A stretch of 64,000 bases of DNA from Whitmania pigra (taxonomy: Eukaryota > Annelida > Clitellata > Hirudinida > Haemopidae). The stretch is taken from the NCBI GenBank assembly GCA_021613335.1, contig JAJTWR010000113.1, positions 2,089,001-2,153,000 on the forward strand. The letters run 5' to 3'. Position numbers and translations under genes: made by a program. Shown in pieces: positions 11,303 to 26,900 of this stretch; the stretch's first letter is position 1, and each line of letters opens with the position of its first letter. The notes beneath the pieces are model-generated. The model ran no database searches, was not told where the DNA came from, and was given only the letters and a program-made list of their open reading frames with translations.

Positions 11303-14110
11303 ATAGATAATCAATTTTTGCTTCTATTCCCCAGATGTCGTTTCTGCAGCAATAGTTGGCATCCACACCGCAGTGGAGGGAGTGCGTTCATTTTTTTAAA
11401 GTTTTTCAGAAAATGACATTCGATTAAAATACTTTTTGTTTCCGATAATCGTGATTCCCGTCATTTTGATGTTATTTTTTACTACTTTGAATTTTATGAA
11501 ATTATGGTCCCTTGTGAAGGAAGCTCCAATTTATGAACGACCCCCGTACTATTAAAAACTAGACAAATGCAAAAATATCATAAAGTTAGTAAGGTCTTAA
11601 TGTCTTAGTTATTTTAACTTGTAATTGGTGATCGAATTTTCTCAGGAATCGAATCCATTCGGCGAATTACAAACTTCAGACAAAATATTAATTTATTTCG
11701 ATCTCAATTTTTACAAATATCTCGAAAAAACCAAGGCCTATTATTTTACTACTTTGTCACATTTTTATTATTCATTGTTGTTTCCATGAAACAATTTCTT
11801 ACCAACGTTTTTGTTCAACACAAATGACGTTGACCAAGAGAACGGTAAAGTTTTGGCTTGTCTGGAGCATTCGCCACTAAAACTAACAATTAAGCAATTT
11901 ATATTTGTGTACAAAACGCTTGCAAGACCATTTTAAGTGGTTCAAAAGCTGAATAAAATTTTTTAATTTTTTTTTGTTCAAAAGCTCTCGAGTCGGTCAC
12001 TAAAATACCACTTGATGCTTCCCCACACTCTGAATCCTTCTGACTGAACTGAATATAGAGAAAAAATACCTTTATAATGATTTGGAACAATGTTTTCGAC
12101 CGGTATAAGATTGTCACATCTATTAACGAATTTCTTCGCAAATTCCTTTATGCGAAACTCATTAGAATTTATAAATGCGAAAGGAAGAAGTGTAGACTGA
12201 CAAAAATCACAAAAACTTACATAACACAAAAATTGTATCGTACCATTAGCCGTTTTTGAATTATACATTACGTGAAAACAAATTTGATATTAATATTTTA
12301 AAATAATAAGAAAACATTATTTGGCGAATGTAAATTTAATTAGAATGTAAATAATTTATTTTTTTAAATATTCAATGCAATGTACGATTGCATTGCAAAT
12401 CAGTTTTTATGTAAAAAAAAGTTCGAATACGACAATTAGCGAGTGAACTCAGCTAACTTCAAATGAAACTGATGCCGTCATGTGAATTGTCAGGCGGCAA
12501 AGTCAAAGGAATCTTCTTGGCTGTGTTACTTTAAGTGCCTTGAGTCGCCGTGCTTCAAAAATAGGACTAGGGTAGAACAAATTTGCCGACGTCGCATTTA
12601 AAATGTTATTTTAGAGCAGAAGGCGTACTTTTAAATACGGTTACAATTCGTAGTGTTGTGTTTACATCTCGATAATTGAATTCTGTGGCGATTTAATGAT
12701 GATAGTTCTGTTAAAATCTAGGCCAGAGAAAAGATGTTCCTTTGTTTTTCACATTTTCGTGAGTTGATTTTTTTTGTCGAGTAGATTATTAAAAATGAAC
12801 AAATTAGAAATAGAGCGAATGAAGCAAAATAAATAATATTGTTTTGTCAGTGCACCAATGCTTTGACTCAATATTGTATTTCACATGTTATCAATTAATT
12901 AACTTTTCAATGCAATTGCAATGGATTTTTTAAAACTAGTCTGTGAATGGTGTTAACATGTCAACATGTTACACAAAAACACATTTGATTCAAGAATGTT
13001 GATAATTTCTTGATGTTTCTTATATGGTTTACAAGACTGGATAAGAATTAAAAATAATTTGATAAGCTCACAAGAAGCTATGTTTTAGTTTTTATGAAGT
13101 TTCCCTAATGCAAGTGTCTTGACTACCACATGGCTATGTATGTTTAGATGGGGGAGTTGTGATGCACTGATGTTTGGTGAAGGAATGTATGTGGATGGAA
13201 TACCACAGTTAAATGAGGTTTTGGGTGGAGTTTGATCTCAAAAGAATGGCAATGGATGAATTTATTATCATAATCACCAAAAATAGATTGAATTGAATTG
13301 GTATTAATTGTTTATATTTTTTTTTATATTTTGACACCAAGTGACTTTGGATTGACTATATTAGCAAAACCACTTTACAAGAATTACAAATTTCATGTTA
13401 ATTTGTATTACATCTATTAAAAGCAATTATTATGATATTATAAGAAAATAATTATCATAAAATTTTGAAAATACGATTTCTAAGGTAATGAATGTCAATA
13501 TCATTTCCCATATCGAGTACATGCTTTGCATGGCTTTGCTTAGCATTAACAATTGTGCCGTTACCATTACAAAATGTAACCTGTCTAAAATGCGTTTATT
13601 GAATGGCATATTAATGAATAATATGTATCAGTACATATGTGGCAATCAGGCAGTTTGCAACACTAATGGCCATGGCAGCTAATCAATTGGCTTTCAGCAC
13701 AGCAATGTGCACCAATTTGCTCAAAATTAATTTTAATTAAGTCTAATTTTACTCATTTTGAACCGCCAGATTTTTGCATTAGAATAACATTTGTGTGGAT
13801 TTTTATCTGAAACTCCGTTAATTGTAATGACCAAATTCAATTATTTTTAATTTTATTATTTAGTTCTTAGAAAAATCCGAATGTTCTGTTATTTTTGTTT
13901 ACAAAAGCTGCCTTGTGATCTCTGGACTCATCTTTGTGATCTTTTGCTCAGCATTTGCATCTTTAACATAAAAAGTAAGAATATAAAATGAGAACACAAT
14001 AATGGTGACGATGGTGATGATGGCAACTATTCACAATGATAATTGCGATGATGATGATGATGAGAAGACCAGATCTATTTCAATAATAAAAACAGCAGGT
14101 GTTGGCGAAA

Positions 14111-17100
14111 ATGTTTGGGAAAGGTATTATTTCACGTGACTGTTGAGTCAAGTCCTTAAATGACCATTGGATGTATGTATGGATAGATGGATAGAAAAGT
14201 GAATGAATGGTTGGATGAATGGATAGGGATGTGATGTTGGTTACCTTAAATTAATGGTGGCGGTGGAGATAACGAATGCATTATTATTCATTTATACATA
14301 GAAAGACTTTATTGATGAGGTTATTCAAAGTAGATCATGATATTGTTTTTGTCACCATCGTCATCGTCATCATCACCATCATCATTATTATTCTTATTAT
14401 TTGAATTGTTGCTTTAATTGATACTTAATTTCCTTTTGCTATCTTCCAGCGATCTCCCCACGTGATGAACTATTTAGTACCATTAAGTTATTGTTATTGT
14501 TTTAGACATTATTTTCATTTTACATGGAACCACATGCTAAATACCATTGCTGTTTGCGTAGTGTTATTAAATCTATTCAATGTTGTTATGTATTTATATG
14601 TATCAGAATGTATTATTATAATAACGTTTTCCCACCAAAGACGTAAAACCATTTAATCTATTATTTTATGTGCTACCTCACAATTAGCAACTTAAAAAGA
14701 GAACCGGGGAAATAATTGAAGGAGGGACTTTGGGAGAGACCAGAGTGGAGCCTCCTCGCGTTGAGGAATCGGTGAGGGACTTGGAGGAGAGTTGTGAGCG
14801 ATTTGAGTCGGAGGAGGAATTCAATTCAGTGGTGGATGTCGTGGAGCGATATATCAGTGCGGATATCATTGCAGCGAAGAATGGAGATGTTGACAGTGAA
14901 GTGCTTAAAGGTCATGAGTACGAGGTTGAAGAAATTGAGTCAATGTCTGAGAAATTCACTTGTGGAGACTCGGGGCGAGCCTCTAATGTTATTAGTTGTT
15001 TTGCTGATCTTTTTCATTTAAACATTTTTGTGGAAATGCAGGAGGAAGACAAGCTTGCATTGAATCGATAGTGGTACATGGACACCATGATAGAGATTAT
15101 GTCCCGAGAGTAAAAATGAAGGTGACACACATCCGCCGGCTGGCGAAGTATCACGGGGAACAGTCTGTTCGGGACGAACAGATTTAAGGAGGGTGTAATG
15201 TTGTAAACGCGGTTTTTGAAATTAAGTTTATATTGCTAATGTAATTAAATTTATCTTTAATTATATTTTTTATCTTTTTCGTGCACGTGGTCTCGCTATT
15301 ATTGCTAAAGAAAGCATTCTCTCTAATCACCTGACCATCAGCGAGAGTCCAGACAACTCAAAAGCCCAAATATCCATTTGCATCCTTAAGCACCTCAGTC
15401 CTTAAATACTTAACTTTTGTTATTCGGTTTCGTTAACTGAATACTTGCTCTAATAAACTTATTAGTTAACTTGCTTATTTGCGGACTCCCGGGTTATTTC
15501 AATATTATTATTATTGGCAAAGAATGTCTTTGAAGACTGGATGGACTGGAATGGTTATTACGATTGGTCAACATTTAAAACATGATCTTATTGCATCTCA
15601 GGTGCTAGACATTTTGTTCAGGTGTTGGTGATATCCGTCATTCTAGTGATATTTGAAGTGATATACATCACCTGGGGTGAGTCGATGACGATGATGATGA
15701 TGATGACGATTGTGATGATGATGATGATGATTAAATTTCAGACAGAAGAGAAACTTTATTTGACACCAAGCCAAGTTAGTTTAATGCTCATCATCATCAT
15801 CATCATCACCATCATCATCGTCGTCGTCGTTGTCATTAATTACTTCAGCATTCATTGGTCTTGATAATCTGAACGCAAATTTAGTGCAGCTAATTGATGT
15901 TTGTGGAGAATTACGGATGATGGTGATGATGACTAATCATTTCAGTTGTTTTAGTTTTTAAAGGTTATTAATCCCAATTAATTTGTTTTTTGATCAAACG
16001 TAACAAAGTTCATATAGGTTGTTGTTGTAGGTTTACCATCATCATCATCATCATCATCGCCACCGTCATCATTAGCATCGTCGTCGTCATCATCACCAGC
16101 AATCCATGAGGATGTATCCTGTCACTCTAACCACATGCACTACATGGCCAAAGTGGCCAAGTCACATGCAGGTCAAAAAGAATTAATTCTTTTCATAAAC
16201 AACACAAAGTGAGTGACTCATCAATTCCGATAAATATCTATTTTTCAGCATCTGCATTTAGACTTGTGAAATAGCTAACGTTTGAAATATCGAAATCTTG
16301 ATAAGTAGTACTATCGGAATTTTGCTTGTTTGGTTTTACATTTAAGAATTGATTATAAGAATTCATGAAGTATACTTTACTTTGAACCTTTTTTTGAACT
16401 GCATTTGAATATTGCTCAAGCGCATTTATTAATATTATTATTATTATTATTATTAATTATTATTATTATTATTAAAATTTATTTACAATTAAAACAATCG
16501 TTTTTAAATTACTTCTCATCAGTAAAATATAATCACATATTTTCAAGCATTCTTTTGTCAAAGTTACAAAATATAATAGTTTGTTTTAAATCTTGTTTTT
16601 ATCTTACATAAGTTTTGATTCACTCTATTTGGAAGCTATGTTTACCATCAAATGTATGTGAATATGTTCAATTAAATTTCAATGTAATGTAACATTATTT
16701 TCTATGTGCAATAATAACAACAATAATAATAATAACAATGATAATGATTGTGGTAGTTTTAGTAATAGTGACACTAATGCAATAAGAGTACCAGCGTAAC
16801 GCATAACGGTGAAACGAGTAATGACAAGTTACATCAGTTTGTCTTAAAATTTGTTGTTCTTAATATTTGGCCTGCTTTTCTTAAGCCTTGAAATGTGAAC
16901 TCTTATATTTGATAATCTGACTTCGATTATCTGTGATTGCAAATTCTAGGAAGGCTCAAAGTGTTCTTAAGATTTGAAATGTGAACTCTTATATTTGATA
17001 ATCTGACTTTGATTATCTGTAATTGCAACTTAAGGAAGGTTCAAATGTTGTGTAATCATTTTGATTTAGATTATCAAGTCATCCACAGAAACATTATTTA

Positions 17101-17888
17101 CGTTGTATGTACTTTTATCTAACGTGATGGTTGTAGTATGAATAACTAAACAAAAGTGATTAACATCAGACATGCAAATTCCCCTGTTTCCAGGAATATT
17201 TTGACTCCTGTGGACAACGTCATTCATCTTTTGTTGGTGGATTGTTAGTGAAATAACTCTTTAAAGATATTATTTAATAATATTAATAACAACCATAATA
17301 ATAATGAGAAACAATTAGGTATAATTATCATGACTGCAATCAAAAGTAGCAAAATATAAAAATAGGTTCAGAATGTAGCAACGTAGAATTACTCAGAATA
17401 TTTTACTGGTACAAATAGATCATTTTAAAGTTTTCTGAGATAAAAATTGAAGCCTTGTTTATTTTTCAGCCTCCAATATTTCCACGTACACAATTGAATC
17501 CTTTTTGTTCAATGGATGTAAGTTGCATTTACTTCAAGATTTTGACATTATTAGCGGCATTTTGTATTACAAGGTTGTTTGATTTGGTGCTACATTCACA
17601 TATAATCACAAAAGGTCACTAATTAATATAATTATTATTTTATTTGTAATATATGTTATTACATAAGCATTTGTAACATTATCTTTTGCTATTGTTATGT
17701 TATTACAGCCAACAGTTCACCGGGGGATTTGGAGCTGCCATTGAACAAGTTCTTTGTGCTGATATCTGGAGAATTCACCAAGTTGGTCTCATCATCATCA
17801 ACAAATACATTTGTAGATGTATTCCATTAATAATTTTGCGCTAGTAATTTCGCAAATGAACTTTTGATAATCATCATCATCATCATCA

Positions 17889-17963
<75 letters not shown>

Positions 17964-20900
17964 AGTAATATCATTGTTAGTAATATCATTGTTATAATCA
18001 TTATCATCATTATTAAGTCGACGATAGCAATCACCGCACCCACATTAATGAAAGTGAATAGCACCAGCAAAAGATGGATCTAATTATTGCCTCACACCTG
18101 CTTTTTAGATGGAAACAGAAATCTTTTAGGCAAATGATTAGATTGATGACGTCAATTACAAAGGTGGATGTAAATTAAGTGAAATATTTTCATCATTAAA
18201 AAAATAATGTAAATTCTATTCATAATAGTTGGGATTAGCAATGCAGAATTCGACCTATATATTATATTATCACTATGTGATATATTACCACAGCATCCTC
18301 TAATTTCTCTTCACTCCAATCTGCCTACAGACCTGGTTTCTCTACAGAAACAGCCCTTTCACACATCTTCAACAATCTCACCGATATCTGGCAAGACCAA
18401 TTGCGCTGTGATGGTCGGCCTCGACCTCTCCTGCCTTTGACACCATAAACCACCAGATATTGTTGGAGGGACTCCAGTCTGACTTTGGAACTGATGGCCA
18501 TGCACTCTCCTGGCTACAATCTTACCTTTCCTAGAGAATCCAATACGTTAAACTAGGCGATCACTCCTCGCCTCCAGTTGAACTACTTGACGGTGTTCCT
18601 CAAGGCTCTGTCTTGGGACCTTTGTTTTTCACCACCTATACTTCACCTTTATCTAACATTATTCATAACTTCAACATATCCTTCCATCAATATTCAGATG
18701 ACACAAGTCTTTTCTCTATCCTCTCCAGCCATAGTATATCATATCAACTCGAAAATCTGCGGAAGTGCACCGATGCCATCAATGATTGGCATCTCGTTAA
18801 CCTTCTCCAACTGAATCCTCAGAAATCTGAAATTATGTTCATTGGCACACCCGCTCTCCTCAAAACTCTGTCGCCTCCTCTTTCTATAAGCATCGCTGGC
18901 ACCCTCCTTCCTTCCTCTACTACCCTCAAGCTCCTCGGTGTTATTTTTGATTCACACCTCACCTTTAAAGAACATTCCGCTTCTATTATCAAATCCTGCA
19001 GTCATCTCATCTGGGCAATTTGGCACATCCGTCCGCTACTTTCCGTTGATGTAACTTTTGCCCTTGCACGCTGCCTTGTTCTCTCTCGCCTAGACTATTG
19101 TAACTCTCTTCTTTAAGGCACATCTGCTTCTTTAATTCAATCCTTGCAACGCCTCCAAAACAAGCTTGTTCTCTTCAACCCTATCCTCAATTTTTAGATG
19201 TTTCACTGCTTATTACCCTATGTTTGTACTTGGCAAACATTTTGAGTGCCCTATGTTTCTGATATGAGGTGAATGTGACCCTTCCCTCAAACTAATTTAT
19301 TAATTTATGCAGCACCTAAGGGGACTTTAAGAGCTTCACACGTGTGGAGTTAATTAACATCAGTGGAATGCTGACGACTCAAATAAAATCAATAGGATTA
19401 AAATACTATCTAGTGTTATTGTCTTTGAGTTGTTGAGCCCTGTCACAAGATACATATTATAAAAAACTTACCCGAATATTGTGTTTCCATTAATTTTTAT
19501 TTATTCATAATAATAATTAAATTATTCCCAGCAAATCGTTCCTGAAGGAATTCTTTAAGTCCAAGCTAAACTTGGAAGTAAATTCTTTTGAACCTGGTGA
19601 TGTTCTTGTCTCAGGATTCAAATACAACTCGACTGAAGCATATATAGACCAGGTACCAACGATTTTTATGATGTTCTTCGGAGGTCTTAAGTTTTAAGAT
19701 TTAAAATACTTTTCGATGTAATTTCGATGTTTTACTTTCTACTTTACTTCATTTGCTTCAATCGCCATGTTTATGTTTATATTTTCAGGTATCTTTGATA
19801 TCCTATGGTTCCATCTCTGGTTGCATCCAGGCAAACGAAGGTTATTTTAAGCGCAACAATTAGTCACAATAATTACAGCAACAATAATGATTTATTAACC
19901 ATTAGTAATGTTGATAATTACATTGCACTTGTAACTGTGGAATGCTATTATTTTCTTACTTTAATTTTACCCATCAGGACTGACAGCTTGTGAATCTCTT
20001 AATAAATGTGAAGCAAATCAAGTCTTCTTCTACGCTTCAGCAGGCTCCTTTAAAGCCAAAACATCAGCCACCGTCTGTTACAACAACACTGTGTCAGTGG
20101 CAATTTATTGTTCATATATATATATATATACGCTTGTCGCCGTTGCTGCTGGGTATTGAGGTATTCTTATTACTGATAACTATGAAGATGTAAAAGTATG
20201 TTGTAAATTGACTAATTATTAACAAAGAAATTGATAATATTGTTACTGGTGCTTTAGATGCTACCATATAAATTTATTATACTTATTACAGTTGTTGTTG
20301 TCATCATTCTTTAGTCAGTTTATTTTGTTGCTTGCAGTTACGTTGGCCCAAAAAGTGTAGGAGGAAGAGGATTGAATGTTCTCCTAATCAATGGTTACAA
20401 TAACAACAACAACAACAATAATAATAATAATGTTATTAACAGAAAATAATTATAATCACAGTGATTCATTTAATTATATTAAGAGTAACCAAAGTCTGGA
20501 TTCTCCTAGCAACAATAGCATACTGTCATTGATTGTAACCATATAAATGTTAGGACATTACACCTCTACTACATTCACAGACAATGGCACTTTACAAAAT
20601 TTGAAGCATTACATTTTAGCACATTTCGACAATACAGATTTTACATTTTCAACATATTTATAGATATTACATTTGTAACACATTTACAGACATTAGATTT
20701 TTAACACATTTGCAGATGCTACTCTTAGTCTGGAAGACGTCAGAAATTTTGACACCTTCACAGAAGGTTAGCATCTGTCATACATTTAACACTCAGTCAA
20801 ATGCGTCTTACAAAGTTAATGCCTTTGTTCCATCCTTGAAACTAAGTTATTTTTAGTCATCGAGGGAAGCAAAGTCTTTGAAATAACTTTATCTAATTTT

Positions 20901-23900
20901 GGATTGCATAAGTTGAATAATGATTGAAATCCACCAAAGTGGTAAATAGCTTTGAATTTTACAAACCAATCAATGGGCAAGCTAGCTCATGGAGCACGTT
21001 GCTGCATGTGGCAGTAATGACAAAGTTGTGATGTGTCGTGAGACTACGTAAGATATCAATGGTTTACAAAAAGCGCTTGGCTTGTTCCTGCATGATCTGA
21101 TGTCTTAATGGTCTAAATTCATTTGATGACATGTTGCGTAACTTAAATAATAGATTGAAGGTCGTACTGATGCTGATGATGATTTCAGGTGATGCGTTTG
21201 ATGCTTACTTGAGCTCAATCAAAGACCACAAGATCATCATCATTGCCTCACAAGATGAATCTTCCACTAGGTGTTAATGATGATTTTATTATTTTTATTT
21301 TAAGCCATGACATTATATCATTGATGCATTAACTTAATTAATATTTGATTAGTTATAACAAGTAATTTTTAAACGTAAAATTCAAATATCGGCCTGATGA
21401 TGACAAGTTTCAACATTGATTGTATGCTAATATTGTTGACGATGACTACAGTGCCGATAGTATTTTTCTTCTATTTATTAAATTAAGATTAATATAATAA
21501 TTAATTTTTATCTGTTATGTTTGCCATTCAGCATGTTGATGAGTTCAAAGTTAATGTTGGAGGAAGACTTTGGAAGTTCTGTGATCAGGAAGTTGTCCTA
21601 CAGGGACCATTTTGTCTTCTTGGGTCAGAGAGGACTCCATTCTGGCTCTGCCATTGAGAAGGTTGTGAAGGCATTATGTTCTATTTAGACTTAACATAAA
21701 GTGCTCAGCAGTAATAAAAATAATTTACGATGTTACGAAAGCAGTTACATTATTAACATTGCATTGGTTATCAGTAGTAGTAGCTATGTTGTCCCTTGCA
21801 GTTCTACTTTCTTTTTAGTTGCTTTAGTTCTCAGTTACATTACTATTTTTAAGCAACTTTTAGAGCACCTTATTATGATGATGATGATGACGGTGATGAT
21901 GATGATGACAATGGGAATGAATTAGTGATGACAATAACTGGTCAGCGTTATGATGGAAATTATGATAAAAAAAAAACTTTCAATTTTCTTAAACCCGTCA
22001 TCTGTCTTGTGTGAACAGCTTAGGAAACATTATATTGACAGACCCGTTGAGATTAAAGGATGCCTCACTGCCGGAGTGGGAGGTCAGTCGTTGACTCAAT
22101 TTATGTTTTAATTATTTTAATTCAAATATTACTATCAAGTATCAAATTAAATTCTAGTAACAGATATTATTGTCAGCTTATACACTCCGCCCAACATATA
22201 TAGGAAGTGCTTCTTTTGTATTATTTCAAAACATCTTTTGATTGAATTTTTTTCATCAGAAAAAAATAACATTGGTCCAACATTCTTTGTTTGATAATAC
22301 TGTTTGGGCCAATGAACTCAGGCAACTTTGTGATGCTCTTGCAGAGCTGGAACTTTCAATCTCTTTCCAAATCTTAAAATATTAGTTGTGTTCAAATAAT
22401 TCAAGACTGTACTCTTACACACAGTCACATTTAACTCTATTCTTGGCTGGTTTGCAGAAAATTTACCTGAAGATGCTCTCTTCACCAGCATTCTCTTCTC
22501 TTTGGCAGACAATTTCTCCTTTCTTCCTGGAGATTTATTGAGTCCGTATTCTTCAAGGACATTCATGTAATTAGAAATAACATGTAGGGACCTGTTGAGC
22601 TGATGAATAGGTTCATCAATAAATATTACTTCGCTATTAAAGCACTCACAATGTTAATGCAATTGTTTAATAATGATGATGTAATCCATGCCAACAACTA
22701 CAATTTATGATCCTTAATATATAATAGCATTTAATATATAAATATATAAATTTGTCTTTTCAAGTCGGTATTCTCAGAGAGCTTTCCTTCTCCATTCCAA
22801 AGACGTCTCACTCCTTCCTCCAGTTCGACCCATCGTACAACATAATCTGCCCTCGTTGCCCTCCCGAGCACCTGTCAGTTTCCATTCAAACTGGATTCAA
22901 AAACCTGAAGAAGCCCAATGGATGCATTGGTGGAAAAATGTTGGTTTCAATGTTTTCGTTGTTATCCATTTATAGTTATATTTGTAGTGTTATCCATTAT
23001 ATATTTATAATATCTATATATAGTCTTTATTTTAAATATTCATTAGTTAATTCACTACCTAATATTCCAACTTTAATTAACATTGTATTAAAAGCACCTG
23101 CTTGTTACATTTAATATTGATGAGGTGTCCTCATTAAAAGACAAAAGGACGCAAAAATATTCAACATTCATGGTTTATAATATGCAGAAAATATTTTTAA
23201 ATAGAGTTGTAAAGGAGTGTCCAAGGAATTCAAGGAATGTTTAGTATATTAGTCGTACTAAGTATTCATAGTATTATTCAAGTACATTTTAAGTTTTTGC
23301 AAAATCCAAAAATGTTCTTGCTTCGCTGCTATTTTGTGCTTAGTTGTGCCTTTTTTTTAAATTTTGCAATTTGTCTGATCATGCCCTATAATAACTAATG
23401 AATTGATGCTTGTATGATGCTTACATTCAACTTATTCGGTGGTTACTTTAGATTGCACAGGTGATACGGTAGATAGTTGATCCTTTGTGGAATTGACCTT
23501 AATCAATGAATACTTATAAGCTAACTACTTAGCTTGCCAATTATAAGCCCATTGTTCAACAAGAGATTCATTGCTCCATTGAGTGAAGAATACTGTGATA
23601 AATATTTAGTGATATTTAATGTAATAACTATTTATTAGCATTAGCCAATCATTTCTGGGCCGAGGTCTCAACATTGTGGTTTATGATGTCACCGAGAATA
23701 GGATTAGCCTCATCCAAAACTTTGATACCTATGATCTGGGTCAGTTCAAAAACCATATGATTAGTAATGTCTCTTATAACTTTTATAACTCTATTATTTA
23801 TAGATATATTTCATTTAATAATCTGATGAATTATTAGCATTCAAAATCTTTTGTAAAATTGCAAATTTTGTCTAGCCGCAACTAAATAAAGAATTCTTTT

Positions 23901-26900
23901 CAAATTCTATTTGTTAATTAATACCGCAGTTAGTTAGTTAATTAATTAGTTGCGCATTCTGTGATGCATCATAGCTTAGCCAATAATGCATTATGCTCAT
24001 TCTCAGATGACGGAAGCATAATTGAGGTCTTAAAGAACGTCAGCAGTCAGGACCTGGTTGTGTTCTTTACCTTCGACGATGCTGTCAGAATGTAAGAATT
24101 AATGCCATCCACTAACCCAAGTGATGCGTGAATGAATTGCTAATTGAATAGCAAGTTACTTAATGATTGATTCTTAAGGATATTTATTTATTCGTTAAGG
24201 CTTTCACCTCAAACAAGAAACACTTTGGAGAGCTTTGGCAGCTTCTACATTAATCAACTCAAAATGAGAGAATCATGGATTCTCATCGGTCAGAAAAGAA
24301 TCATGGGATACTCACCCTATGAAAGGGTGTGAAAGCTGTTATTTGAGTTATTGTTTTTTGTATTAATTGTTTAATTAAGCTTTAAGCTTTTTGTTCTTTC
24401 AGTGTGAGATATTGTTTTCTTTAATAATCTTCTTAATAAGTAGAACAATTACAGCTGCATTTTGTTATTAACAAATATATATTTCGCTTCAGATTATTAT
24501 AATCATATATCAGATTAATTATAATTAATCAAAGAATTGAGGACCAGCTTAGCTTTTTGAGGTTGTAACATATACCTCATATACTCATATACTGCATCTT
24601 TAGATAATGTTTGGGCTAGTCTGGCTTAGAGATTGTTTGCATTTAAAGATGATGATGGTGATGATGATGATGATGATGATGATGCCAATGACTCGAAACA
24701 ACAAGTAACAGAATATAAATGAGATGGAAATTAATGTTTTACAGTTAAACTTTGGTCAGTACAGCAGCCACAATTGGTCTGAACCAATACATTTTGAAGG
24801 CTGTGTTCCATACCAAAGTAATTTTCAAATAATTGGCTGAATTTAATTTCTCATTTACTAATCCATATTGTTGTTGTTGTTGTTGTTGTTGTTGTCATCA
24901 TTGTTTATTTATTTGCCATTGAAGTTCCTGGTCTGTTCAAGCCTTCCTACGCTGAAACAAACACAAACCGAGTGCACTACTGCAGCAAGCAGGAAAGTCG
25001 TCTCTCGAAAAACTACTTTTGCTCAGGTGATTCCTTTTTGAATAATATGGATTCTCTCCAAAATGTATCATTATCATCGTCATCACAGCCATTGTCCTAA
25101 CTGTTTTAAACTGGTAATCATAAAATCATTGCATAATTAATTACTTAATCTATACTCATTTGCATTAATGCAGTAATTTTATACTTGATGCGCATTCATT
25201 TGCATTAATACAATGATTTCATACTTGATCCACATTCATTTGCATTAATTCAGTGATTTCATACTTGATCCACATTCGCTTTCATTTTTGTTAATTTCTA
25301 ATTAGCCAATTTTTTGAGCACTTTATGTATCTGGGTAGGATGCTAAGGAACTTTTTGATAAAGCTACTATTTGGGGGGATTCTCTGATAGTGGAGGCTGA
25401 GTTATTAGCTCTGACAGGCATGCAACATGTTCTGCCAATCTGAGCACATTAATTCATTAATTGCAATTCATGTTCATTTGCATTAATTAAGCAAGCTTCT
25501 TTCAGTTCTCAACAAATGGCAGCCACTCCATGCATCACTTCTCCAGAACCCAAACCTTGTGGACAGTCCTGTGTTTTCCTTTCCAATAATCGTCTTTACT
25601 AGTAAGATCCTGATTGGTTGATTAAGCTTTGATCTCATCTGATTGTTTGCTCTGTTTGGAGAATTGCAAACGAAATTAATTTGTTCAATTAAAATGATGT
25701 TTTAGGAGTCCTAAATGATGCTATTTGAAGATCTTTAAAACCATTGCTTTATTTTGCATTATCAGTGTCAATGAGAACAGTAAATGTTATGATGTAACAA
25801 CAAATTGCTAAGCTTCATGAGTATGATTAAAGATTACCTGAACACCTCCCTCCTTTGATTGGCAGGTTCGTCTGTGCCTGTCGTCGAAGTTCAGTTCGAG
25901 AGGATCAGCGTCATTCCAGGACTGAATTATGACAATGTCATGGTCGGCAAAAAATTATCGAACGTTATTTTAATTATATTATTATTGTTATTACTATTTT
26001 TGTTGTTGTTGTTATTATTATTATTAAAGCATTTATTAATTTATTAAATGGCTCTACATAGAATAAGGCCATCTGTGTAACCTTTTGTTTTTAATTGCTA
26101 CCGTAAATTATTTATAATTTTGATAGCATAGCAATAAATATGTTAACAACTTTCTCTTCTCAGGTTTTTTACGATCCACAAGTTAAGAGTTACGAGACAC
26201 TTATCAAATTATTTAAGTTTAATGGAGTGGTTTACAACAAATCAGGTAAATCCAATTATAATTTAGTTATTATGATTATGTTTATTTAATTGTTCGAAAT
26301 AATTTATTATTCAATGCAAAGAAACTACATTAATATGTAATGTAATTTATAATATAAAACAACAAATACTTGTGTGCGTGTTTGTCAACTTTTTCAACTC
26401 TCAAGAAGTGCTCTTAAATGGTGAACAGTAGCAACGTGGAATTTGAGCATGTTGTTAATGTTCAAGAATTCATTCAACTTCCAACACTCAACATTAGCCT
26501 TCAATTTTGAACTTTAAATATTATTTTTATTTTATTAATTGATACACTGTTTTGTGGGTGCTGCATGAGTTAAGTTAGTGCACCCACATAGTCTGATGGT
26601 TAAGACTTTGACTCTCGTAATAGCAGCTGGGATTTGAACGCTGTTGTGAGAGTACTGTCCTAATCGTCCAGTTATGTAACAGAGATTAAAATAAAAAAGA
26701 TGAGTTAAAGTTTATGGTGATATTTTCCACGTTCAACTTTAGCTAGCACAAAAATAGCAACTCAACAACCTAACCCAGGCAAAGCCAGTTAATAAAGCCA
26801 ATATAATAAAAATTTCAATTAATATTATTATTCAAGTCAGAATTGGTAAGGAAGATGTTGAGTGTGCTAAAAATTTAATAAATAGTTTTAATTAATCAAT

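Larger units (their letters stand above)
9940..14100. other. Long gene-free stretch
   Basis: No gene could be supported over this 4 kb. It holds an (AT)n tract at about 10868-10921. Near 11240-11302 is a hAT-type right terminus with GGGTCGCGACCCACAGATTGAGAACC, related to the element at 44228-44571. The remainder is AT-rich with scattered short open frames that carry no motif. It is the likely promoter-proximal region for the gene that starts at about 14111. Confidence 0.4.

Noticed and set aside
14730..15071. 113-codon acidic open frame as a host gene
   Set aside because: It is followed directly by a polypurine tract and an LTR-like repeat, so it is better explained as the end of a retrotransposon coding region.
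17195..17250. Extra exon of the POMGNT1-like gene after CCAG at 17194
   Set aside because: In the required phase it hits a stop within three codons, and the neighbouring exons join without it.
17798..18070. Open frame with a long polyasparagine/polyaspartate run
   Set aside because: Produced by the (ATC)n(ATT)n microsatellite. It has no other motif and overlaps an intron of the plus-strand gene.
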